Part shown: positions 8,043-15,809 of the stretch, piece by piece
Numbering within the stretch: position 1 is the stretch's first letter
Layout: each line of letters opens with the position of its first letter
Source of the DNA: DATGHS01 sp035307785
GTDB taxonomy: Bacteria > Planctomycetota > Planctomycetia > Gemmatales > Gemmataceae
NCBI GenBank assembly: GCA_035307785.1
Contig: DATGHS010000110.1
Location: forward strand, 1 to 27,563
Length of the DNA: 27,563 nt
Direction: 5' to 3'
Program-made: the position numbers and the translations under genes
The notes under the pieces: model-generated
What the model saw: only the letters and a program-made list of their open reading frames with translations
What the model was told of the DNA's origin: nothing
Databases searched by the model: none

Positions 8043-8840
8043 ATGACCACGAGCATGAACGTCCCGGAATCCAAGTTGCGTTGGCGCTATTACGGTGGCG
8101 GCGCGGCAATCGTGGCCATCGTAGCGGGCTTGTTTTTGGGGACAATCTTCGTGCTGGTCGGGTACTTTGTGCGCCAGAACGAGGAGGAATATGCCAAAAA
8201 CGGCATTGCCAGCAACGCCACGGTTACCGGCAAAGATCAACGAATGGAGCCTCCCACCGGCCAAAAAGGCGGGCCCAGAGTCACGTACACGCTGCATTAC
8301 CGCTACCAGGATGCACAGGGCCAAACGCACGATGGCGGTGATAGCGTCGATGCGAATTTCTGGAACCAATACCAAAAAGGCCAGGCGGTGCAGATTGAAT
8401 ATCTGCGCGACCGGCCCGAGCGGAGCCGGATAACAGTGGGCCGGTCCTTTTTCCAGAAATGGGGTTACATACTGGCACTGGCCGCCGGCTGCGTGTTGCT
8501 GGCGGGAGTCCTGGTCTTGGGCGTAGGCGGCTGGTTCTGGGCCGGACGCAAGATGCAGCTAGTTCGCGACGGCGAACCGTCCCGCGGTGTGGTCACCGAT
8601 CTTGAGGCGAAATCCTCGGGCGCTCAAAACCGACAGACTTCATATCGCTTACGCTTCCAATTCATCGATTCCACGGGAGTCGAACGCTATGGCAAGAGCG
8701 TTTGGCTGCCGCGCGCGCTGGAATCGCGCTGGCAGGCCGGCGACTCGATTCTCGTTCTCCAGGACCCCAATAATCCCGAGCGCTTTGAGGCCGACATCTT
8801 CGAAGCGCGGGCCGACGAGTTGAAAGAGCTACCGGAATGA
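8043..8840 (+). CDS. DUF3592-like membrane protein, two domains
   Basis: About 265 residues. Membrane segments are seen at about 19-43 and 147-175. Between them lies a DUF3592-like beta domain (GIASNATVTG, then TYTLHYRYQDAQGQTH and VQIEYLRDRPERSR). A second copy follows the second membrane segment (SRGVVTDLEAKSSG, YRLRFQFIDSTG, ILVLQDPNNPERFE). Tandem copies of this kind occur in membrane proteins of unknown role. By topology the first domain should be outside the membrane and the second inside, or the reverse. The ATG at 8043 was chosen; an in-frame TTG at 8001 abuts the preceding stop, and ATG at 8055 is also possible. None has a strong Shine-Dalgarno. The WD40 gene begins 15 bp after it, suggesting an operon. 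Confidence 0.75.
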   Translation: MTTSMNVPESKLRWRYYGGGAAIVAIVAGLFLGTIFVLVGYFVRQNEEEYAKNGIASNATVTGKDQRMEPPTGQKGGPRVTYTLHYRYQDAQGQTHDGGDSVDANFWNQYQKGQAVQIEYLRDRPERSRITVGRSFFQKWGYILALAAGCVLLAGVLVLGVGGWFWAGRKMQLVRDGEPSRGVVTDLEAKSSGAQNRQTSYRLRFQFIDSTGVERYGKSVWLPRALESRWQAGDSILVLQDPNNPERFEADIFEARADELKELPE

Positions 8841-8855
8841 TTCTTGAGGTGAGTC

Positions 8856-10940
8856 GTGTTATCATCACGCGATTTGCTCTTGCTAAGTTGCCTTTTGCTT
8901 GCGGCTCCGCTGCGCGCGGAGGAGTTGCCGCCGGGGGCGTGCGCGCAGTTCGGCAGCCATCGGTTTTATCATGGCCCGGGCCTGTCCGATGTCGTGCTCT
9001 CCGCAGACGGCAGCCGTATTGCTTCGGTGGCACGCTACGAATACTTTGGCCACATTTCTGATAAAGGACGCGAGGCATACGACAGGACCATCATTCTGTG
9101 GAATGGTACAACCGGCGAGCGGATTCGCGAATTCCTCAGTCCCAAGACGCCCAGCAATTGGTTGGCCATGTCGTCAGACGGCAAGCTCCTTGCAGTTGGC
9201 TGTAACTCGATGGTGGTGGTCTTTGATGTCGACGGGAACAAGCCGCCACAGCAGATTTCGGGGCTGAAGCTTCCTCACGTTATGCGGTTTTCTGCGGATG
9301 CTGGTCAACTCTTCGTCACCGAGTTTTTGGAATCCGTGACCTCGATCGACCTCACCACCGGCAAGCGGTTAAAACAATGGAAGCCGCCCCGAACATCCGA
9401 TTCGATGAAAGCCGACGAGGGGGTCTGCGATTTTGTCCTTTCGCCGGATGGAAAACTGATTGCCTGGAAGGTCGAAAAGAAGCCCGACTACAGTCAGGTG
9501 CCACCCGGCGTCATTCCACCTCTCCATGTCCCAGAACCCACGGTTCTGTTTGTTACTGACACGAGCACCGACAAGGTTCTATACCGCAAAGAATTCGAGC
9601 GCGATGATCTCGCAACGTTTGTTTTTGCGCCCGATGGCCGCCGGTTCTTTGCCGGGCACGAGCATGTGACGGCTTACGAGGCCAGAACCGGTAAGGAACA
9701 GTTTAGTTTGAACATTCCATCGGGGGCTCATGTAACTCCCTCGCCGGACAGTAAACATGCCGTCATCGTGTCCGGCTGGTCGGAAGTGCAATTGTGGGAT
9801 CTGGAAACCCGGGTGCCGTTGTTTGGTCTCTCGCCTGGCTTCGTGTGCATGTATTACACGCGCTGGGCTTTCTCGGGCGATGGCAAAGCGCTGCTGATGG
9901 CGACCGATACCACGTTGCGGCTATTCGACTCAGCCACGGGTAAAGAGCGCAGCGTGGTAGGCCATCGTTATCCGCCAACGGTTCGCTTTGCTGATGACGG
10001 CCGCAAACTCGTCAGTAGCTGCCCCGAAGCCCGCTGCGCGTGGGACTTGGCGAAACAATCGGATCAAGCATTGATTACCCGGCAATTGAGAAAGCCCTGG
10101 GAAGTTTTGGCCTGGAGTTATAGTGCCGATGATCGGTATGAGCTTGAGCGGCCAAAAGGCAAAGTGCGCGTGCTCGAAACGGCGACCGGTCAAGTGGTGA
10201 GCAACCTGGAAGGCGCAACCGAAGCCAATCTTGGTTTAATTTCTCAGGATGCGAACAGGGTAATGCTTTGGAACTGGATGGATTTCAAAGATGAACCGGA
10301 AGGGGTTCGCTTGTACGATGCGAAGACGGGCAAGAAGACCGGCAGGTTCAAGCCTCTCGATGTCGTCGGCTATCATCCGGTGTTGTCCCCGGACGGCCGC
10401 TATATTGCCTGGGCAAACAAAAGGAACGGCGTCACGCTGTACGACGCTACTTCCGGCGAGGTAGAGAAAGAACTTCAATCCACAGCTCCGCTCGGGGGCC
10501 CGGAATGCAACGAAGCCACGATCTTCTTTTCTCCAGGCAGCGAGTATTTGATCGTTACGACTTACTTCTACGAGCTTTTCGCCAAGCCGGAAGAAATCAA
10601 GAAGTGGCACACGTTTCCGACTCGTGTATTCGAGATCGCAACCGGCAAGGAAATCAGCCGTTTCTACGTGAACCCCGAAAAGGCGAGCAAAAGTGAGCAC
10701 ATTGCTTGTGCGGCTTGCGCGTCCGACAAGCGACTTCTGGCTTTCGCCGAGGAAGAGTCGGGCGCCATTCGCCTCTTCGACCTTGTGACTGGTAAAGAAC
10801 AGGCGCTGCTGGTCGGTCATCACCACGGCGTTCGCGGTCTAGCGTTCTCACCCGACGGAACCAGGCTAGCGTCTGGAGGGATGGATAACGTCGTGTACGT
10901 TTGGGATGTTGCCGCGATGAAGAAGGCAAACGGCCGGTAA
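8856..10940 (+). CDS. Exported WD40-repeat beta-propeller protein
   Basis: A 694-residue protein starting at GTG 8856, which is supported by GAGGTGA at 8846-8852. The N-terminus is a signal peptide (LLLLSCLLLAAPLRA followed by EE), so it is exported. The rest is a long array of WD40/YVTN-like blades. The recurring motif is a strand with SPDG/SADG (for example VLSPDGKLIAWK, AFSPDGTRLASGG) followed by a strand ending in WDL, LYDA or LFD. About twelve blade-like units suggest two propellers, or one large irregular one. The last blade (VRGLAFSPDG to VYVWDV) is the most canonical. No catalytic site is seen; a protein-binding scaffold is the usual role. Its end lies 8 bp from the convergent dioxygenase gene. 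Confidence 0.85.
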   Translation: MLSSRDLLLLSCLLLAAPLRAEELPPGACAQFGSHRFYHGPGLSDVVLSADGSRIASVARYEYFGHISDKGREAYDRTIILWNGTTGERIREFLSPKTPSNWLAMSSDGKLLAVGCNSMVVVFDVDGNKPPQQISGLKLPHVMRFSADAGQLFVTEFLESVTSIDLTTGKRLKQWKPPRTSDSMKADEGVCDFVLSPDGKLIAWKVEKKPDYSQVPPGVIPPLHVPEPTVLFVTDTSTDKVLYRKEFERDDLATFVFAPDGRRFFAGHEHVTAYEARTGKEQFSLNIPSGAHVTPSPDSKHAVIVSGWSEVQLWDLETRVPLFGLSPGFVCMYYTRWAFSGDGKALLMATDTTLRLFDSATGKERSVVGHRYPPTVRFADDGRKLVSSCPEARCAWDLAKQSDQALITRQLRKPWEVLAWSYSADDRYELERPKGKVRVLETATGQVVSNLEGATEANLGLISQDANRVMLWNWMDFKDEPEGVRLYDAKTGKKTGRFKPLDVVGYHPVLSPDGRYIAWANKRNGVTLYDATSGEVEKELQSTAPLGGPECNEATIFFSPGSEYLIVTTYFYELFAKPEEIKKWHTFPTRVFEIATGKEISRFYVNPEKASKSEHIACAACASDKRLLAFAEEESGAIRLFDLVTGKEQALLVGHHHGVRGLAFSPDGTRLASGGMDNVVYVWDVAAMKKANGR

Positions 10941-10948
10941 GTAAAATG

Positions 10949-11698
10949 CTAAACCGGCTTAGGCGTGGGCGAGCCGGCGAAGAACTCATGCCACTCGAAG
11001 CCGTCCGGCAATGTCGGCGCGGCGGCGAATTCCAGGTGCAAGATACGCCGATGACGTTGCGTGCCGGGCGCCGCTCCGCCGCTGCAATGCGCCACCAGCG
11101 GGCGAATGAGCAAAACGTCCCCTTTGTTGGCGAATACGGGCACCGGCTGCTTGTCTCCGAACTCCGTTTGTGTGCCGTGGCGATGCGAACCCGGAATTAC
11201 CTGCAACGGCCCGTTCTCCACGATCACTTCATCGAGGTGGATTCGGAGCGTTAACATCTTCTCCAGAATTTCGCGCGGCGCCTCAACGTGTGCCACACCC
11301 GCTTTGATTGTGGGATGACTAAACCTCTGGCTCGGACGGTGCTGGCGAACAGCGATGGTCAGGTCCTTGTGCCATGGCAGCGCCCAACTTCGGTCGGGAG
11401 GCTTATCGAAGTAAAGCCCACGAACCAAGCCGAAGTCGGGCCCCAAACAGCGGCAAAGGAGATCGGGCAACGGCCCTTGCCGCCAAACTAATGCGGCCGG
11501 CGGCCATAACTCAAGCACGTTGCGCGCGGCAAACACACTGCCGCCTTCGCTGCGCCTCGCCACATCGTCTCGGTTGCGGAAGGCGTGTTCCAGGCCGGTT
11601 AGCATCGCGACGACTTGGTCGGCTGTGAAGACAGCCAGCGCAATCGCATAGCCCTCATTGTTCAGTTTGCTCAGCATACACTCCATTTGCGGCAGCAT
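10949..11698 (-). CDS. Phytanoyl-CoA dioxygenase (PhyH) family protein
   Basis: A 249-residue member of the Fe(II)/2-oxoglutarate-dependent PhyH-like oxygenases. The metal triad is visible: LPWHKD gives H110-x-D112, and LVAHCSG gives H204. The 2-oxoglutarate-binding Arg is probably R217 or R218 in RHRRILHLEF. The motif ENGPLQVIPGSH is characteristic of the family. The substrate cannot be predicted; bacterial relatives hydroxylate varied small molecules. Its start is not certain: ATG at 11698, 11686 or 11677 all fit, and the last has GGAG just upstream. It is transcribed away from the SYLF gene's 3' end with 283 bp between, in which I see no gene or clear promoter. Confidence 0.85.
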   Translation of the reverse strand: MLPQMECMLSKLNNEGYAIALAVFTADQVVAMLTGLEHAFRNRDDVARRSEGGSVFAARNVLELWPPAALVWRQGPLPDLLCRCLGPDFGLVRGLYFDKPPDRSWALPWHKDLTIAVRQHRPSQRFSHPTIKAGVAHVEAPREILEKMLTLRIHLDEVIVENGPLQVIPGSHRHGTQTEFGDKQPVPVFANKGDVLLIRPLVAHCSGGAAPGTQRHRRILHLEFAAAPTLPDGFEWHEFFAGSPTPKPV

Positions 11699-11981
11699 AC
11701 GTACTTTCTCTTCACCGCCGTCTTCTTGAATCAGCCACTGGGCATGAAGCGGGTATCACTGCTTGGTCACTTCGCAGTTGTTACCAATTGTTGCAACGCT
11801 TTTGGGTCCCAAACCTTTCGGTCCATACACGAGCAGGTAAGAATCGCCCCTTATTTGTCTCCGGCGCTGCCGCCGTTAGGTGACTTGCCCCCCGTACGAA
11901 CCGACCAGATCAACAGCCCGACGTTCTTCATTGAGAGCGGTGTTCAGAGCATATACCGCTTCCGCTTGCCCCGTGCGCGAT

Positions 11982-13004
11982 TCATCTCGGTGGTGGCGGC
12001 AAGCGCAAGGTGTCCTCTTTGTTGCCTTCCAGCGCCGAACGGTAGCGCACCAGCAACGCTTGGGTCTGCCGAAATTCGGAGGTCGCCGTCAGACTTGAAT
12101 ATCGTGCGTCTCTCGAAACCGCTTCGTAACGATTCAGGCACTGTGCGAGAGCGTCTTGGCGGGGCGCTTTTCCCTCGGCATACAGCTCTGCGGGCAGGGC
12201 CAAGTATTCGCGCCATTTTGGGTCCAGGATCTTCTGTAGGTGGAGCGAGCTATCGGCCAATTGTGCGCGGACTTCCTCGCGATAGTCGCCGATGGGCGGC
12301 GGCGGAATCGTGGGTACTTCTTTGACGCTCGCCAGCTTCTTTTCGGGTTCCGCATAGGCTGCAACCTGTTCAACCAGCTTCACGGCCGAAGCCGGAACCG
12401 AACCCGGCGGCTGACCGAACTTCGGCGCGTAGAAGCTGTCTGTCGCCCGGCGATCAACCACGATCGCGGCGCCGTCGATCGCCACGCCGGCAAACACGCC
12501 GCGGCTGCGCGAGTAGGAAAGGATTTCGGCCTTCAACTGAGCGTCGGTGGCGGCCGCCGCATCGCGGCCAATCGGTCCTGCGGCAACATTGGCATCCACG
12601 CCCAACGTGAATTTGCCGCTTAACAACCGATTGACTCCCGCGCGCGTGCGAAAAACGGCAATGACGTCCGTCGCTTCGATGCCGATTTGGAAGCCAATGC
12701 TGCCGCCGGTGACCGTCACGAAGACCGGGGTAGTCCAGGCCCCGTCGGCGTTTCGTGCAAGCACAACGCCCTTTCCGCGGCGCGCGCCAACAATGAAGCT
12801 GCCTTTGACCATATCCGGAATGATGAGCACGCCCTGGGCGTCGGCAAGCAACGTGCGGGGAATCGCCTTGGCCGGAATGTCCATGATTTCGTGCAGCACT
12901 TCGCCGGCCCCTTCAACGGATCGCTCTTCCATGCTCTGGGCACGAACTGCCGACGACACGGTGAGGACGAGCAACAGGGCGAGTAGTTTCTTGATCCAAC
13001 TCAT
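11982..13004 (-). CDS. Exported SYLF-domain (Ysc84/DUF500) protein
   Basis: About 340 residues. ATG at 13004 is chosen because AAGGAG lies 6 bp upstream (an ATG two codons earlier is too close to it). A signal peptide, LLALLLVLTVSSAVRAQ, shows export. Residues about 29-205 match the SYLF lipid-binding domain: AKAIPRTLLADAQGVLIIP, GSFIVGARRGKGVVLAR, VTGGSIGFQIGIEATDVI, then SRSRGVFAGVAIDGAAIVVD. Bacterial SYLF proteins are usually envelope proteins thought to bind phospholipids. The C-terminal 140 residues (Pro-rich linker, then charged helices) are not assigned. It lies 161 bp downstream of the anti-sigma gene on the same strand, so it may belong to that unit or have its own promoter. Confidence 0.85.
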   Translation of the reverse strand: MSWIKKLLALLLVLTVSSAVRAQSMEERSVEGAGEVLHEIMDIPAKAIPRTLLADAQGVLIIPDMVKGSFIVGARRGKGVVLARNADGAWTTPVFVTVTGGSIGFQIGIEATDVIAVFRTRAGVNRLLSGKFTLGVDANVAAGPIGRDAAAATDAQLKAEILSYSRSRGVFAGVAIDGAAIVVDRRATDSFYAPKFGQPPGSVPASAVKLVEQVAAYAEPEKKLASVKEVPTIPPPPIGDYREEVRAQLADSSLHLQKILDPKWREYLALPAELYAEGKAPRQDALAQCLNRYEAVSRDARYSSLTATSEFRQTQALLVRYRSALEGNKEDTLRLPPPPR

Positions 13005-13165
13005 GTGCATCTCCTTATGGACCATGGCGCTTCCTGCAAGAAATCCGAAGTACGGATAGGCGGTCGCCAATAGTACAGCAACCGCGCTGGGCGGGCAACA
13101 TGAGGTTTGATTCGGCGCAACGGGCAGGATGTGAGCAACGGCGAGGAGGAAGCACGAAATGCTGC

Positions 13166-13921
13166 TTACGGAGTCGCTTCCTGCACCTTCTGAGCGAACT
13201 CCCGTAGTTCATCAATATTCAGGTCGGAAACAGCCCAAAGATTGAGCCCGCCTTTGCACCAGAATGCGATGTTATAGCCTCGCCCAGCGGTCGTTCGAAT
13301 CGGCGCGTCGGCGCTGCTTGCGGGCCAGATGAACAAATTGATCACATGATCGCGGCGATGGTACACCAGAGCGGCCGCATTGTGGCCATCCACGTAATCC
13401 AACCGGCCGCCATCCAGTGGATATCCTTGCTCTGCCAGGTTCTCCACCGGCGGGGCAAAATCGAGCTTGCCCTGAAACCAGGGTTTCACCTTGTGCTGGT
13501 TGGTGGAGGCAATGTCGAGGAGATGATTCGCTTGCAGGGCCCTGGTGTGATTTGCCATCGTCTCTTGGGCAAGCCGATCTTCCCTTGAAGGCGCTCGCAG
13601 AATCAAGCCCAGTCCGGTGGCGGTAAGCCCGATGCCAATGAGGATCGATGCCGCCGCCATCCAAACGATTGCGCGCCGCCAGGGCACTGGCCTCCAGTCT
13701 ACTTGCGGAAGCGAGGACTTGATTCGCGCTGCCAGATTCGGTGGCGGTTGATAACGCAACTTCTCATCTTGCAATGCGACCCGCACTTCCGTTTGCGCTT
13801 CGAGTTCCAGCGTGCATTCCGGGCATTCCGTCAGATGCTGTTCGAAGGCAGCACGATCGGCCTCCGGTAGCTCATTGTCGAAATAGGCGTTCAGCAAGTC
13901 ATGCATGGCTAGTCTCGTCAT
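13166..13921 (-). CDS. Zinc-finger transmembrane anti-sigma factor
   Basis: A 251-residue protein. The N-terminal cytoplasmic part has the ZAS/zf-HC2 motif QHLTECPEC (H29, C33, C36) preceded by LLNAYFDNELPEADR, a hallmark of RsrA/ChrR-like anti-sigma factors. One membrane segment (about 84-108, IVWMAAASILIGIGLTATG) leads to an external C-terminal domain of about 140 residues, probably the sensory part. The start overlaps the sigma gene's stop by 4 bp (13918-13921), the classic coupled sigma/anti-sigma order. It should hold the sigma factor at the membrane until a signal, possibly redox through the zinc cysteines, releases it. The signal is unknown. Confidence 0.9.
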   Translation of the reverse strand: MTRLAMHDLLNAYFDNELPEADRAAFEQHLTECPECTLELEAQTEVRVALQDEKLRYQPPPNLAARIKSSLPQVDWRPVPWRRAIVWMAAASILIGIGLTATGLGLILRAPSREDRLAQETMANHTRALQANHLLDIASTNQHKVKPWFQGKLDFAPPVENLAEQGYPLDGGRLDYVDGHNAAALVYHRRDHVINLFIWPASSADAPIRTTAGRGYNIAFWCKGGLNLWAVSDLNIDELREFAQKVQEATP

Positions 13922-14505
13922 GATCCGTCGGTTTGGCGATCAACAAGTTTATCGCGAAGTAATTTCCGGCCACGCGCTAAGCGCGACATCACCGTGCCGA
14001 TGGCCGAGTCGGTGATGGCGGCAATCTCCTTATAGGCAAGTCCTTCCATTTCGCGAAGCACGACCACTTCGCGAAACTCTTCGGGCAGTTCATTCAACGC
14101 TTGCTGAACCATCCTTCGGTTTGCGGCCTGAACCAGTTGTTCGTCCGGTTCCGGCGTATCGGCCGCCACAATGTTGAGCGCGCTGTCGAGTGGACTCGTC
14201 GGTCGATCCTGACGATTCCGTTTCAGCCAGGTAAGGCAGGTATTGCGAACGATGGCCAGCAACCAGGGGCGCGCGTCGCCTCCGCGAAAATTGTCGAAGA
14301 AACGGAACGCACGCAGGTAGGCTTCTTGGACCACGTCTTCCGCATCTTGGTCATTGCGCGTCAACCAGCGAGCCAGATTGTAAACGGCCGGAAGGTGTGG
14401 CAGGGTCGCTGCTTCAAAACTGGTCCGCTTGTCCTGTTCACCCAAGGGCGGGTCCTCTGGGGCCAACGACACCGGCGCGTCCATCGCTCCCATCAATCTG
14501 CTCAT
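13918..14505 (-). CDS. ECF-family RNA polymerase sigma factor
   Basis: A 195-residue sigma factor with only regions 2 and 4, as in the ECF group. Region 2 (about 35-98) has DAEDVVQEAYLRAFRFFDNF and ARPWLLAIVRNTCLTWLK. Region 4 (about 134-187) has LPEEFREVVVLREMEGLAYKEIA followed by the helix-turn-helix GTVMSRLARGRKLLR. A 35-residue linker joins them. The following gene is its anti-sigma factor. Upstream, the element GGGAATAA-N16-GTA points toward this gene and also toward the divergent phosphoesterase gene, suggesting autoregulation. ATG at 14505 is used; 14493 and 14484 are in-frame alternatives. Confidence 0.93.
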   Translation of the reverse strand: MSRLMGAMDAPVSLAPEDPPLGEQDKRTSFEAATLPHLPAVYNLARWLTRNDQDAEDVVQEAYLRAFRFFDNFRGGDARPWLLAIVRNTCLTWLKRNRQDRPTSPLDSALNIVAADTPEPDEQLVQAANRRMVQQALNELPEEFREVVVLREMEGLAYKEIAAITDSAIGTVMSRLARGRKLLRDKLVDRQTDGS

Positions 14506-14594
14506 TGTACCGAAGGCTCCGCGACTCCACGGACTGGGCCGGCCGATTTTCGAGCCCGCTGATTCTCAGGCGCACGAAGCGCATTACTGTCTTT

Positions 14595-14621
14595 TACCGC
14601 CCAGGACGCCTTTTTATTCCC
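14595..14621 (-). promoter_or_regulatory. Candidate ECF promoter for the sigma/anti-sigma operon
   Basis: Minus strand: GGGAATAA (14621 to 14614), a 16-bp spacer, then GTAAAAG beginning at 14597. The -35-like block and the spacing to GTA are identical to the facing plus-strand element at 14645-14671. The start of transcription would fall near 14588, giving a leader of about 80 bases. Confidence 0.55.
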
Positions 14622-14644
14622 AAATTCCTTTTCAACAAACCGGT

Positions 14645-14674
14645 GGGAATAAGCCGCGCGGTTTGCGAGTATCC
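14645..14674 (+). promoter_or_regulatory. Candidate ECF promoter for the phosphoesterase gene
   Basis: Plus strand: GGGAATAA (14645-14652), a 16-bp spacer, then GTATCC (14669-14674). It shares -35 block and spacing with the minus-strand element. The two GGGAATAA blocks extend to a perfect 9-bp inverted repeat (14614-14622 and 14644-14652). Predicted transcription begins near 14680, about 50 bases before the start codon. Confidence 0.55.
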
Positions 14675-14731
14675 ATTGCGTGGGCCATGAGCCCCTTGAC
14701 TCAGAAAAACTCTTTCGCGAGGAGATTGTTG

Positions 14732-15688
14732 ATGGAAACCCAAGAACGCCTTCCACTGAGCGATGACGCGATCGATCGTCGCGGAATGCTGAAGTGCATG
14801 GCCTGGGTGGGGACCGGGCTCTTGTGGTCCTTTCACGGCGGGCTTCCTGGTGCGCGCCTGCTCGGCCAGGAGCCGAAAATCACCGGCGCCTGCAGCTTCT
14901 CATTCGTCCAGATCAGCGATAGCCACATTGGCTTCGGCAAGGAGCCGAACAAGGACGTAACGGGCACGTTGAAGACCGCCATTGCCAAGATCGATGCTCT
15001 GCCGGTGCAACCCGCTTTCGTTCTGCACACTGGCGACCTGACCCATTTGGCCAAGCCGGAAGAATTCGACACCGTTGCTGAATTGCTGAAGGCCGTGAAA
15101 GCCCCGGTGCTTTACGTGCCGGGAGAACACGATTTCGATTCAGACGGCAACAAGCTCTACCTGGAGCGCTTCGGTAAGAACACGAAGGGCACCGGCTGGT
15201 TTAGCTTCGATTACAAGGGCGTTCACTTCATTGGCCTGGCGAACGTGGCTAATGCGAAATCGGGCAGCCTCGCTGCCGGCCTCGGACAGATCGGCAAAGA
15301 CCAATTGGATTGGCTTGGGAAAGATCTGGCCGCTGTCAAAGACAGTACGCCGATTGTAGTCTTTGCCCATGTGCCCCTTTGGACCGTGTATGAGAAATGG
15401 GGCTGGGGAACACAAGATTCCCAGCAAGTCCTGGCATTGCTCAAACGCTTCGGCTCGGTCACAGTGCTGAACGGTCACATCCACCAGGTCATGCAAAAGG
15501 TGGAAGGAAAGGTTGTCTTTCATTCCGCCCGCTCCACCGCATTTCCGCAAAGCGAACCGGGAAAAGGAACTCCCGGCCCGATGCGCAACGTACCCGCCGA
15601 TCGGCTACGCAGCATGCTCGGTCTTACCACGGTGAAATACGTCGAGCACGAAACCTCTTTGGCGATTGCTGATCCCAATCTGGAATGA
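14732..15688 (+). CDS. Tat-exported metallophosphoesterase
   Basis: A 318-residue calcineurin-like phosphoesterase. ATG at 14732 is chosen because GAGGAG (14719-14724) lies 7 bp upstream, although the frame is open further back. The N-terminus has a twin-arginine export signal (DRRGMLKCMAW, then a hydrophobic run to about residue 45). Metal-binding motifs are in order: SDSH (D63, H65), GDLTH (D102), GEHD (132-134; Glu replaces the usual Asn), FAHVP (H213) and GHIH (H249, H251). It should act outside the cytoplasm on a phosphoester; the substrate is unknown. The ECF-type element upstream suggests control by the neighbouring sigma factor. The haem-bearing PSCyt1 gene follows 121 bp downstream, past a hairpin. 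Confidence 0.9.
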   Translation: METQERLPLSDDAIDRRGMLKCMAWVGTGLLWSFHGGLPGARLLGQEPKITGACSFSFVQISDSHIGFGKEPNKDVTGTLKTAIAKIDALPVQPAFVLHTGDLTHLAKPEEFDTVAELLKAVKAPVLYVPGEHDFDSDGNKLYLERFGKNTKGTGWFSFDYKGVHFIGLANVANAKSGSLAAGLGQIGKDQLDWLGKDLAAVKDSTPIVVFAHVPLWTVYEKWGWGTQDSQQVLALLKRFGSVTVLNGHIHQVMQKVEGKVVFHSARSTAFPQSEPGKGTPGPMRNVPADRLRSMLGLTTVKYVEHETSLAIADPNLE

Positions 15689-15718
15689 GCGAATGCGAAT
15701 GCTTAACGCGGACTGCTG

Positions 15719-15779
15719 CTATTCGTAGCGGCGGCCTTCAGATGCGCCATCTGCGGCTAGAAGCCGCCGTTACGAATAG
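15719..15779. repeat. Two-stage inverted repeat (REP-like hairpin)
   Basis: The left arm 15719-15739 and right arm 15760-15779 pair almost completely, with one mismatch and one bulge. A second inner palindrome, CAGATG-CGC-CATCTG, lies at 15739-15753. The AAGCCGCCGTTACGAATAG type arm resembles palindromes often seen between planctomycete genes (recollection, not a search). It could damp transcription between the phosphoesterase and cytochrome genes, but no T-tract follows. Confidence 0.65.
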
Positions 15780-15809
15780 TGGAAATCCGCGCTAGCGAGA
15801 GGACTTTCC

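Noticed and set aside
7736..8341. A 201-codon plus-strand frame covering the 7728 gene and the start of the DUF3592 gene
   Set aside because: It is a shifted, Arg/Gly-rich frame; the continuity of the interrupted domain and the DUF3592 motifs lie in other frames.
11615..12325. A 236-codon plus-strand frame over the 3' end of the SYLF gene
   Set aside because: It is antisense to a gene with clear SYLF motifs and a good ribosome-binding site, and its product has no recognisable domain.
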